Shown piece after piece: positions 1 to 7,266 of a DNA stretch of 44,060 bases. Source of the DNA: Deltaproteobacteria bacterium (lineage in GTDB: Bacteria; Desulfobacterota; Binatia; UBA12015); NCBI GenBank assembly GCA_016874795.1, contig VGTG01000033.1:1-44060 (forward strand). Reading direction: 5' to 3'. The position numbers were made by a program, and so were the translations under genes. The notes below the pieces were generated by a model. It had not been told where the DNA came from. It did no database searches and was given only the letters and a program-made list of their open reading frames with translations. How positions within the stretch are numbered: position 1 is the stretch's first letter; every line of letters starts with the position of its first letter.

Positions 1-135
1 CTCGGACCGGAGGGCGACGCAGGCGTACTTGAACAGTACGTCGAGGAGCCCGGAGGGAGAAGCTCGCGAAGATTCGGTGCTATCGGCCGCCGCAGTAGGG
101 ATCTGGTGAGAAATGCAGGCTAGCCTGAGGACCGG
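1..135. other. left-edge stretch without a recognised gene
   Basis: I see no convincing gene here. A plus-strand frame is open from base 1 to a stop at about 123 but shows no family signature, so it could be the tail of a gene cut by the window edge or chance. A 12-base perfect palindrome (CAGGCTAGCCTG) lies at 116-127. The TAGCCT within it (121-126) resembles the -10 boxes found just upstream of other start codons in this window and may be the promoter of the lipoprotein gene that follows, although no good -35 is seen 17 bases upstream. Confidence 0.3.
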
Positions 136-684
136 ATGCAGCAAGCACGCGCGAGCGGATGGAAAAAGGCCGTTCTGGCAAGCGCTCTAGCGCTGGGCTG
201 CATGAGCCCTCCGACGGATGCTCCGCTCCCCGCCGGCGAGGACGCCCTGCTCTCCTTCGCGCCGATCGGGCCGGGGGCGTTCCTCGTCGAGACGAACCCC
301 GCAGAGCTCGAGGGCCGGCTCCGCCGGCTCGCCGTGACGGCGGGGCCGCGCGAGATCTCGACCGCATTCTCGAACCAGCGGGTGCCCCCGCCGGGGTGGC
401 GAGCGACGGTCTCCGCCTTCGGCGAAGTCCTTCCCGGAGACCTCTTCGGAGACCGGGGCTACGCGTGGCGGACGAACCTGGTCGATCCCGTGAGCGGCGT
501 CACCGTGCTCGCGTACACGCGGACGCCTCCAGGCGAGCCCGTCGCTCCCCTGCGGGACGTGCGCGTCAGCGGTCGCCTCGAGGGGTGGTCGCGTCAGGGG
601 GCCGGGGTCCTGATTCTCGTCGACTCGACCTTCGAGCCGCAAGCCTCGACGGTCACGCGCATCGCTTCGGCACCGGCCCGCTAA
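136..684 (+). CDS. putative small lipoprotein of unknown function
   Basis: I do not recognise a family. The 182-residue product begins with a basic n-region (around residues 8-11, WKK), a short hydrophobic stretch and the lipobox-like LALGC with Cys at about 22, so it is probably a lipid-anchored envelope protein. The rest is a mixed, Pro/Gly-rich sequence consistent with a small beta-rich domain; it contains no obvious catalytic motif. There is no Shine-Dalgarno sequence, but a TAGCCT element ends nine bases before the ATG, consistent with a very short leader. The gene stands alone and converges on a possible small minus-strand gene with a few bases of overlap at the stop codons. Confidence 0.6.
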   Translation: MQQARASGWKKAVLASALALGCMSPPTDAPLPAGEDALLSFAPIGPGAFLVETNPAELEGRLRRLAVTAGPREISTAFSNQRVPPPGWRATVSAFGEVLPGDLFGDRGYAWRTNLVDPVSGVTVLAYTRTPPGEPVAPLRDVRVSGRLEGWSRQGAGVLILVDSTFEPQASTVTRIASAPAR

Positions 685-845
685 CGAGTGACGTCGCGGC
701 TCGCGGCCGCGATGCGGAGCTTCCAGTCCTGCATCGGACGCTCGCCGCTCTCTCCGGAAGCGCCCTCCACGTTCAGGTGGCTCGTCATGTCGCAGAGCCG
801 CTCGATGTCGTCGCTCGCCGCGTCGTCCTCCGCCGCATCCCCCAC
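681..845 (-). CDS. possible small protein (54 aa), unknown
   Basis: A GTG at 843-845 preceded by a purine-rich stretch (GGAG within the preceding 15 bases) opens a 54-codon frame. Its C-terminal half reads like real protein (HLNVEG, GERPMQDWKLRIAAA) and not like the Arg/Ser-rich shadow frames on the other strand. It would fill the otherwise empty gap between the lipoprotein gene and the enoyl-CoA hydratase. No family is recognised. This is a weak call resting on composition only. Confidence 0.3.
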   Translation of the reverse strand: MGDAAEDDAASDDIERLCDMTSHLNVEGASGESGERPMQDWKLRIAAASRDVTR

Positions 846-935
846 CTCCGCGCCCTCCGCGACATCACGCCGGGCGAGACGACCCAAAGACCTCGCTTGA
901 CAACGCCGGCGAGGTTCATGAAACCAGCCACCCAG

Positions 936-1721
936 ATGCAATTCGAAACGATTCTCTATGAGGTGCAGGGCGGCGTTGCGCGCTTGACGCTCAATCGGCC
1001 CGACGCGGCGAACTCGATCAACCTGCAGCTCGCGAAGGACCTCGCGTACGCGGCGATGGAAGCCGACGAGGATTCGTCGGTCCGCGCGGTGCTCCTCTCC
1101 GCGAACGGCAAGATGTTCTGCGCGGGCGGCGACTTGCGGAGCTTCGCCGCGGCCGAGGACCGCGTTCCGTTCCTGCTGAAGGAGATCACGACGTACCTGC
1201 ACGCCGCCGTCTCACGGTTCGCGCGCATGCGCGCTCCCGTGATCGCCGCCGTGAACGGCGCCGCCGCGGGAGCGGGCTTCAGCCTCGTCGCCGCGGTCGA
1301 CCTCGCGATCGCCTCGGAGTCGTCGAGCTTCATGATGGCATACACCGCTGCGGGCCTCGTGCCCGACGGCAGCTCGACCTTCTTCCTCCCGCGCACGCTC
1401 GGGCGGCGGCGCACGCTCGAGCTGATGCTGCTGAATCGCCGCCTGAGCGCTGCCGAGGCACTCGACTGGGGAATCGTGAATCGCGTCGTCCCGGACGCGG
1501 AGCTCGCCGCCGAAGCCGAGAAGCTCGCGACGACGATCGCCTCAGGTCCGACCGGCGCCTACGGCCTCACGAAGAAGCTCGTGCTTTCGACGACCGAGTC
1601 GCTCGAGGCGCAGATGGAGCTCGAGACGCGGGCGATCTCGGACGTCGCGCGCACCGACGACGCGAAGGGCGGAATCCGCGCCTTCCTCGAGAAGCGCAAG
1701 CCCACGTTCCAGGGCCGCTGA
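936..1721 (+). CDS. enoyl-CoA hydratase/isomerase family protein
   Basis: Crotonase-fold protein of about 261 residues, the usual length, predicted to hydrate or isomerise an enoyl-CoA in the cytoplasm. Visible family features: N-terminal strand with LTLNRPDAANSI, the first oxyanion-hole region with FCAGGDLRSF, the second oxyanion loop VNGAAAGAGFSL, and the LVPDGSSTFFLPRTLG segment. The last has Asp-Gly-Ser where classical crotonases carry a catalytic Glu (EG/PGGG), so the exact reaction is unsure. I chose ATG 936 because MQFETILYEV matches the start of the second hydratase in this window; ATG 918 is an alternative. A perfect TTGACA lies at 897-902, which favours 936 with a very short leader. 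Confidence 0.85.
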   Translation: MQFETILYEVQGGVARLTLNRPDAANSINLQLAKDLAYAAMEADEDSSVRAVLLSANGKMFCAGGDLRSFAAAEDRVPFLLKEITTYLHAAVSRFARMRAPVIAAVNGAAAGAGFSLVAAVDLAIASESSSFMMAYTAAGLVPDGSSTFFLPRTLGRRRTLELMLLNRRLSAAEALDWGIVNRVVPDAELAAEAEKLATTIASGPTGAYGLTKKLVLSTTESLEAQMELETRAISDVARTDDAKGGIRAFLEKRKPTFQGR

Positions 1722-1744
1722 GAACGAAGAGCAGGAGGAATGAG

Positions 1745-1810
1745 ATGAAGAAGGGGATGCAGCTCGCGGCCGGACCGGGCGGGTTCCTGAAGGGCGACGC
1801 GGGCCAGTGA
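1745..1810 (+). CDS. 21-residue ORF with a strong ribosome binding site
   Basis: ATG 1745 is preceded by a consensus AGGAGG at 1733-1738 with a six-base spacer, the best translation signal in this part of the window. The frame encodes MKKGMQLAAGPGGFLKGDAGQ-like sequence (21 residues, Gly-rich) and ends in TGA at 1808. It lies 23 bases after the enoyl-CoA hydratase stop, so it would be co-transcribed. It may be a real small protein, a regulatory leader, or the surviving 5' end of a longer gene whose remainder was lost where purU now converges. The frame does not continue sensibly beyond the TGA. Confidence 0.35.
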   Translation: MKKGMQLAAGPGGFLKGDAGQ

Positions 1811-1840
1811 GCCGCGGCGGGTCGCCCGCCGTTCGCCGAC

Positions 1841-2704
1841 TCACTCGAAGACGACGGTCTTCCGGCCGTAGGCGAGCACCCGATCCTCGAGGTGCCAGCG
1901 GACCGCGCGCGCCAGCACGACGCGCTCGAGGTCCCGTCCCTTCCGCACGAGGTCGTCGACCGAGTCGCGGTGCGTGGCGCGGATCACGTCCTGCTCGATG
2001 ATCGGCCCCTCGTCGAGGTCGGTCGTCGCGTAGTGCGCCGTCGCGCCGATCAGCTTGACGCCGCGCACGTACGCTTGATGGTACGGCTTCCCGCCGACGA
2101 ACGCGGGAAGGAACGAGTGGTGGATGTTGATGATGCGCGACGGGAACTCGTCGATGAGCTCGCCGCTCAGCACCTGCATGTAGCGGGCGAGGACGATCAG
2201 ATCGACCTGCGCCTCGTGAAGGAGCGCGCTCTCCTTCCGCTCCTGCGCGCGCTTCGTCTCCGCGGTGATCGGGTAGTGGTGGTAGGAAAGCCCGAACTGC
2301 TTCGCGACGGGCTCGAGATCGGGATGGTTCGAGACGACGGCGACGATGTCCGCTTCGAGCTCGCCGCTGCGGTGCCGCAGGAGCAGGTCGTACAGGCAGT
2401 GGTCGTAGCGCGAGACGAAGATCGCGAGGCGCTTCCGGTCCGAGCCGTAGCGGAGCATCCAGCGCATCTCGTGGCGCTCCGCGACCTCGCCGATCGCCGC
2501 TTCCAGAGCCAGCCGATCGGCGCGGACACCCGCGAGATCGAAACGGATGCGCTGGAAGAACTGCCCCGCTTCGGCGTCGGTGTGCTGCGCGGCATCGAGG
2601 ATGTTCGCGCCGAGACCGAAGAGGCACTGCGCGAGCGCCGCGACGAGCCCGGGGCGATCCGGGCACGAAACGAGGAGGATCGCGGCGCGACTCGAGTCGG
2701 GCAT
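1841..2704 (-). CDS. purU: formyltetrahydrofolate deformylase
   Basis: Cytoplasmic hydrolase that splits 10-formyl-THF into formate and THF, balancing one-carbon pools. The 287 residues match PurU length. An N-terminal ACT domain (about 6-85, CPDRPGLVAALAQCL) is followed by a formyltransferase domain (about 90-285) with catalytic residues in the expected places: Asn193 and His195 in NIHHSFLP and Asp231 in LDEGPII. The gene stands alone. A candidate promoter on this strand is TTGGGC (2746-2751), a 17-base spacer and TAGCCT (2723-2728), giving a leader of roughly ten bases. Confidence 0.93.
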   Translation of the reverse strand: MPDSSRAAILLVSCPDRPGLVAALAQCLFGLGANILDAAQHTDAEAGQFFQRIRFDLAGVRADRLALEAAIGEVAERHEMRWMLRYGSDRKRLAIFVSRYDHCLYDLLLRHRSGELEADIVAVVSNHPDLEPVAKQFGLSYHHYPITAETKRAQERKESALLHEAQVDLIVLARYMQVLSGELIDEFPSRIINIHHSFLPAFVGGKPYHQAYVRGVKLIGATAHYATTDLDEGPIIEQDVIRATHRDSVDDLVRKGRDLERVVLARAVRWHLEDRVLAYGRKTVVFE

Positions 2705-2722
2705 GTGGCGGGCTCCGCGCCG

Positions 2723-2751
2723 AGGCTACCGCACGCGGGCGCTCCGCCCAA
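2723..2751 (-). promoter_or_regulatory. candidate promoter of purU
   Basis: On the minus strand TTGGGC at 2746-2751 and TAGCCT at 2723-2728 are separated by 17 bases. TAGCCT recurs as a -10-like element in front of other genes here. The start codon is 18 bases downstream of the -10. Confidence 0.4.
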
Positions 2752-2781
2752 GCGGCGCGAAGCTTCGAACCGCGGACCTCG

Positions 2782-4377
2782 ATGGGATACCTCGGTGCGG
2801 TGTCTGCGCTTCTGACGCTCTCCTCCGCCCTCCTCTATTCCGCTTCCTTTCCGCCGCTCGAGCTGCACGCGCTCGCCTGGCTCGCGCTGGCGCCGCTCCT
2901 CGTCGTCGCGGCGCGCGAGCGGCCGCGGGTCGCCGCGCTCCACGGCTTTCTCTGGGGCTGGGTCGTCTGTCTCGCGATCGGCTGGCCGCTCGCCGGGATG
3001 CTGTCGCGTCATCTGTCGATCGCGCCGTGGCTCGGCTGGGTCGGGTTCGCTGGCGGGGCGACGTTTCTCGTCGGCGCTCACGTCGCCGTCTTCGCGGCTT
3101 GGCTCTCGTGGATCTCGGCCGGCGGGCGCGGCGGACCGCTCGCGATCGCAGCGGGCTGGGTCGTGTCGGAGTGGATTCGCTTGCACGGCTCCGCCGGAAT
3201 CCCGTGGGCGCTCTCCGGCTACTCGCAGGTGCCGGCGGCGCCGCTCCTGCAGATCGCGGACCTCGCCGGTCCGTTCGGGATCGGTGCGCTCGTGGCGCTC
3301 GTCAACGCCGCGGTCGCCTCGACGCTCGCTCCTCGGCTTCGTCCACCGCGCCCGGCGCTCGCGGTGGCGTGCGTCGCGGCGCTCTTCGCTCTCGCCTTCT
3401 CGTACGGAAGCTGGCGACTCGCCGAGCGGCGGGACCACGGCTCGGTCGTCGACGTCGCGATCCTGCAGGATGGACGCGCTCCGAGCCTCGTCGACGTCGC
3501 CGCCGAATCGGACGAAGCGCTCGCTCGTTACCTCGCGCTCAGCGAAGCCGCCTCGGACGGGAGCCCGCGCATCGTGTTCTGGCCCGAGTACGCGCTCTCC
3601 TTCGTGCCCGACGAGACACCGCTCGAGTCGCAGCAGATCCTCGACGCGAGCGATCTCATCGCCGCGGACGTCGTCTTCGGCGCGCCGCAGGTCGAGCCGC
3701 TGGACGACGCGGCGGCCGACGCGCCGGCCCACGCGCCGGCCCACGCGCCGGCCGACCGCCGCTCGAGCGAGACGCGGCACAACTCCGTCTTCCTCGTGCG
3801 CGATGGCGAGCTCGCCGGCCGCTACGACAAGGAGGAGCCTCTCCCGCTCTCCGAGCGCGACTCGTTCGGCGTCCGCTCGCACCTCGGCCTGCCGTCGTAC
3901 GCGCCCGGGACGAAGACGGCGCCGCTCGCCTCGAGCGCGGGGCGAATCGGCGTCCTCCTCTGCTCCGAGGCGATGCAGCCGTCGCTCGCACGCGAGCGCG
4001 TGCGCGACGGCGCCGTCCTCCTCGTCAATCCCTCGAACGACTCGTGGTTCGGCGCCGAGTTCGCGCAGCGGACGCAGCTCCGGATCGCTTCGATGCGTGC
4101 GGTCGAGAGCCGCCGGTTCCTGATCCGTCCGACGACGACCGGCTACTCGGCGGTGATCGACCCGACGGGACGGATCATTGCGAAGAGCGGGCTCGATCGA
4201 GCGGAGATCCTCGCCGCACGGGTCCTCCCGCGCGACGAGATCACGCCGTATCACCGCTTCGGCGACGTGCTGGTGGGTCTGGCTCTCGCCTGGGTCGCGT
4301 GGACGAGCTACCGCGCGGCCGCGGCGGGCTCGGCGGGCTCGCGCAGCATCTTCATCGGATCGCGCAGCTCGACGTAG
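2782..4377 (+). CDS. lnt: apolipoprotein N-acyltransferase
   Basis: Integral inner-membrane enzyme that adds the third acyl chain to lipoproteins. The 531 residues fit the family: several N-terminal membrane helices (about 1-215) then a periplasmic nitrilase-like domain. The catalytic triad is visible at nearly the E. coli numbering: Glu269 (FWPEYALSF), Lys350 (YDKEEPLPLSER) and Cys394 (LLCSEAM). Between Glu and Lys there is a lineage-specific Ala/Pro/His insert made of three 12-base tandem repeats (3721-3756). The last 70 bases overlap the 3' end of the convergent dioxygenase gene, so the C-terminus may be extended relative to relatives. Its presence fits the several lipoproteins in the window. 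Confidence 0.92.
   Translation: MGYLGAVSALLTLSSALLYSASFPPLELHALAWLALAPLLVVAARERPRVAALHGFLWGWVVCLAIGWPLAGMLSRHLSIAPWLGWVGFAGGATFLVGAHVAVFAAWLSWISAGGRGGPLAIAAGWVVSEWIRLHGSAGIPWALSGYSQVPAAPLLQIADLAGPFGIGALVALVNAAVASTLAPRLRPPRPALAVACVAALFALAFSYGSWRLAERRDHGSVVDVAILQDGRAPSLVDVAAESDEALARYLALSEAASDGSPRIVFWPEYALSFVPDETPLESQQILDASDLIAADVVFGAPQVEPLDDAAADAPAHAPAHAPADRRSSETRHNSVFLVRDGELAGRYDKEEPLPLSERDSFGVRSHLGLPSYAPGTKTAPLASSAGRIGVLLCSEAMQPSLARERVRDGAVLLVNPSNDSWFGAEFAQRTQLRIASMRAVESRRFLIRPTTTGYSAVIDPTGRIIAKSGLDRAEILAARVLPRDEITPYHRFGDVLVGLALAWVAWTSYRAAAAGSAGSRSIFIGSRSST
3721..3756 (+). repeat. three in-frame 12-base tandem repeats inside lnt
   Basis: Three copies of GCGCCGGCCCAC (the third ends in GAC) encode APAH-APAH-APAD in the loop before the catalytic lysine. 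The 12-base period keeps frame. It looks like slippage expansion in a tolerant loop. Confidence 0.85.
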
Positions 4378-5177
4378 CCGCAGATGCCGCCCATGCTCGC
4401 GATCGCGTCGTGCAAAGCGTAGCCGAGCAGCTCCTGCACGCGGTCGGGAAGGTCCCGCGCGATCTCCGGCGGGACGCCGAGGTAGTTGTTCTCCTCGGTG
4501 CGAAGCCAGCCGACGAGGTAGCTGAGATGGATTCCGCGCCGCCACGTGGACGCCGAGACGTTCGCTCCGGCCCCGTGGATCGTCCGCCCGAGATAGATCG
4601 CCGTCGCGCCCGCCGGCATCTCGGCGACCGCGACCTCGTGCGGCTCGGCGACGCGGTCGCGCTCCCAGAGGTGGCTCCCCGGCACGATGCGCGTCGCACC
4701 GATCTCCTCGGTGAAGTCGACGAGCGCCGTCATCGACGCGACCTGGAACATCGGCGCCGGGCGCGGCACGTGCACCCAGACGTCCTCGTCGCGGTGCAGG
4801 AGCTGCGCGACCGCACCCGGTCCCACCTCGATCACCTGGCCGACGTTCATCTGATAGCCAGCACTCGCGCGCAGCAGGATCGCGTCGCACACGAAGAGGA
4901 AGATCGGGTGCGTCAAGACATCGCAGAACGCACGTGACTTCGCCGGGAGCGCGCCGATCCGACGCGTCCGGTCGCCGAGGAAGAGCTGGATCATCTGGTT
5001 CAGCTCGGGCGCGGTCAGGGCCGCGTCCTCCAGATACGGATCCAGGTCCCGGTTGATCGCGGCGACGAGCGCATCGTCGAGCATTCCCTCGACGACGACG
5101 ACACCCTTCTCCTCGAGGACCGCGAGGATCACCTCCGGAGAGTCGCTCGCACGGACGTGCTCGAGACGCGCGCTCAT
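4308..5177 (-). CDS. phytanoyl-CoA dioxygenase (PhyH) family protein
   Basis: 289-residue protein of the Fe(II)/2-oxoglutarate-dependent PhyH family, predicted to hydroxylate a small molecule or acyl substrate. The facial triad is visible: His128-x-Asp130 in LLHRDEDVW and a distal His201 in IHGAGAN; an Arg-bearing strand (about 214-216, WRRG) probably binds 2-oxoglutarate. The substrate cannot be told from sequence. It begins three bases after the stop of the upstream esterase lipoprotein, so the two are almost certainly one transcript. Its 3' end overlaps the convergent lnt gene by 70 bases. Confidence 0.8.
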   Translation of the reverse strand: MSARLEHVRASDSPEVILAVLEEKGVVVVEGMLDDALVAAINRDLDPYLEDAALTAPELNQMIQLFLGDRTRRIGALPAKSRAFCDVLTHPIFLFVCDAILLRASAGYQMNVGQVIEVGPGAVAQLLHRDEDVWVHVPRPAPMFQVASMTALVDFTEEIGATRIVPGSHLWERDRVAEPHEVAVAEMPAGATAIYLGRTIHGAGANVSASTWRRGIHLSYLVGWLRTEENNYLGVPPEIARDLPDRVQELLGYALHDAIASMGGICGYVELRDPMKMLREPAEPAAAAR

Positions 5178-5180
5178 GAT

Positions 5181-7019
5181 TCAGGGCTCCACTTCGCAGG
5201 GGAACGGCTCGACGCCGGGGATTGCGGCGACCATGTCGCCCTCCGCGACGCGGTCGGCGACCGCCGTCGGATTGCGGTGCCCGGCAGCGAGCCAATCGCG
5301 CATGATCTCGCCGTCGACGGCGAGCTCCGTGTAGAGCTCGTTTCGCGGCGAGATCACGTGGATGCTCTCCGGGATCGGGGGCAGGAAGTAGCTCACGCCG
5401 GGAAGATCCTTCGTCTCGCAGTAGCTCCGGCGCAGCTCGTTGATCCAGCTCGGCGTGTCCGGGAAGAACGTCGTCGACACCTGCGTCGAGTCGTTCTGGT
5501 TCGAGAGGATCATCAGCTGCTGCTCCGGGACGGCGAGGAGACGCGGCGCGCTCCGCGCGAGGACCTTCGGTCCGAGGCCGCAGTCCGTCTCGATGCAGTA
5601 CGGCGGAAGCTGCTCTCCGGAGCCCCAGCCGAGCGGCGCCTCGTTGCTGATCAGGATCGCACCAAGGGCCGCGACGCTGATCGTCTGGCCGCTGTCGAGT
5701 GCGAGGCCCGCGTCCGAAAACGCAGTCGTGCGCGCCCACTGCAGGTCGTCGAGGAGGTAGTGGTAGTTGTAGATCGTCCCGAACGCGCCGGCGGAGAAGC
5801 CGCCGAAGTAGACGCGCATGCGATCCGGCGTGTAGCCCTCGGCCGTGGTCGCATCGAGCTCGCGCCAGATCGCGTCGCGCACCCAGCGGAGCGCCGCGCG
5901 CACGTTGAGAGCGCCGTAGCGGTGCACCGTGATCGCGTCGAAGTCGGACGTCGCACCGCCGCCGATGAAGACGTCCTGGTTGCAGTACGGGAGGTAGACC
6001 TTCGTGTAGTCCGCGAGCGGATTGATGCTCGGATCGTTCGACATCGGTCCCGTCTGCTCGGGCTGGTCTTCGAGCGACGAGAAGAGGCCCGCGGGCCGGG
6101 TCGCGCAGTCGTCCTCGAAGACGCAGACGCCGCCGCCCTGCATGCCGACCACGACGTTCTCGACCGGCGCGCCCTCGGGCGCGAGACGCACCCAGAAGGC
6201 GAACGGGCTCCCGTCGCCGCAGCGCGTGCCCCAGACAGACTCGTCGAGGACGACTTGCATGTATTCGCCGCGCGGCGGCGTCCCGACTTCGGGACGCGGC
6301 CCGCACTCGAGCGCGAACGGGGAGGAGTCGCCCCAGGAAGCTGCCGTCGAGCAATCCGCCTGGGCGAGCGCACGCGCGACGAACGTCTCGGCCGAGACGG
6401 CGACGAGGGACGAGAGGTTCGGACACGCGCTCTCGATCGCACTCTCCGCCGAGGCGGCGGCCGCCGCGATCTCGCCCTCGGCCGACGTGGCGTCGCACGC
6501 GCCGCCGTCCTCGCGGCTCTGGAGGCACGCGTTCCGCGCGCTCGTCGCGGCATCGATCAGATCTGCACCCGCCGTGTGCGCGGACTCGAGGCACGCGCGC
6601 TCGCTCGCGTCCGCGTTTCCGAGGGCGTGTCCGTGCGGTCCGCCGAAGCTCCGCGAGGCGAGCGAAGCGCTCTCCGCCCGGCAGGACGCCTGCACGCGCT
6701 CCGCGAGGGTCTCGGGCGTGAAGAGCGGACCAAAGCCCGCTTCGGCGGCATCGGCGGCCGAGCAGGCATCCGTCACTTCGTCCTCGGCGGTCGAGAGCGC
6801 CTCCGCGAGCGCGGCATTGCCCGCCGGACAGGCTCCGCCCGTCGCGAGGTAGCAATCGTGGTGCGCTGCGCTCGCCGCCTGGACGCAGGTCTCCGCGGCC
6901 GCGGCGACGGCCGAGTTGCAGCTCGGAGATCCGCCCGAGGACCCGCTGCACGCGCTCCCCACGAGGGCGAGCACCAGGGCTCCGAAGACGCCGCAGCGAA
7001 ACGAATGTGTCGGTTTCAT
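5181..7019 (-). CDS. lipoprotein esterase, pectinacetylesterase/Notum-like
   Basis: 612 residues. A signal peptide ends in a lipobox-like GSAC (Cys about 24), so the protein is probably lipid-anchored. An N-terminal Ala-rich helical region (about 25-215) carries many Cys residues at intervals and has no family I recognise. The C-terminal part (about 240-610) is an alpha/beta hydrolase of the pectinacetylesterase type: oxyanion segment MQGGGVCVF, nucleophile Ser409 in GGFSAG, and plausible Asp (SNQNDSTQ) and His (ESIHVIS) partners. It would deacylate an extracytoplasmic ester; the substrate is unknown. It has its own promoter (7039-7068), a GAGGGA ribosome site, and is followed closely by the PhyH gene. 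Confidence 0.82.
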   Translation of the reverse strand: MKPTHSFRCGVFGALVLALVGSACSGSSGGSPSCNSAVAAAAETCVQAASAAHHDCYLATGGACPAGNAALAEALSTAEDEVTDACSAADAAEAGFGPLFTPETLAERVQASCRAESASLASRSFGGPHGHALGNADASERACLESAHTAGADLIDAATSARNACLQSREDGGACDATSAEGEIAAAAASAESAIESACPNLSSLVAVSAETFVARALAQADCSTAASWGDSSPFALECGPRPEVGTPPRGEYMQVVLDESVWGTRCGDGSPFAFWVRLAPEGAPVENVVVGMQGGGVCVFEDDCATRPAGLFSSLEDQPEQTGPMSNDPSINPLADYTKVYLPYCNQDVFIGGGATSDFDAITVHRYGALNVRAALRWVRDAIWRELDATTAEGYTPDRMRVYFGGFSAGAFGTIYNYHYLLDDLQWARTTAFSDAGLALDSGQTISVAALGAILISNEAPLGWGSGEQLPPYCIETDCGLGPKVLARSAPRLLAVPEQQLMILSNQNDSTQVSTTFFPDTPSWINELRRSYCETKDLPGVSYFLPPIPESIHVISPRNELYTELAVDGEIMRDWLAAGHRNPTAVADRVAEGDMVAAIPGVEPFPCEVEP

Positions 7020-7038
7020 GAGCTCCCTCGCTGCTCTG

Positions 7039-7068
7039 CGGATACGGCGGGGGCTCCGAACCTGTCAA
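7039..7068 (-). promoter_or_regulatory. candidate promoter of the esterase-dioxygenase operon
   Basis: Minus-strand TTGACA at 7063-7068 (perfect -35), an 18-base spacer and TATCCG at 7039-7044. The ATG at 7019 follows with a GAGGGA ribosome binding site. Confidence 0.5.
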
Positions 7069-7230
7069 GACGCCTGCCCCGGCACCGCTCGTCTGCATCG
7101 CCGACGACAACGTGCCGCACCCGCTCGGGGAGCACGAACCAGTACACGCTTCTCTCGGGCGGCCGGATCCTGGTCCTTCCCCCGTTCGACGACGCGCCGG
7201 CCGTTCCGCTGCACCGCGTCGCCCCGTGAG

Positions 7231-7259
7231 TTGCCGCCTCTTTGACGGTCCCGTAGCAA
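7231..7259 (+). promoter_or_regulatory. candidate leaderless promoter of the acyl-CoA dehydrogenase pair
   Basis: TTGCCG at 7231-7236, a 17-base spacer and TAGCAA at 7254-7259. The GTG start at 7267 is the eighth base after the -10, where transcription is expected to begin, and there is no Shine-Dalgarno sequence, so the mRNA would be leaderless. Confidence 0.45.
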
Positions 7260-7266
7260 GCCCCGC

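Noticed and set aside
688-900. 70-codon plus-strand frame before the enoyl-CoA hydratase
   Set aside because: Ser/Arg-rich shadow composition; the opposite strand frame looks more protein-like.
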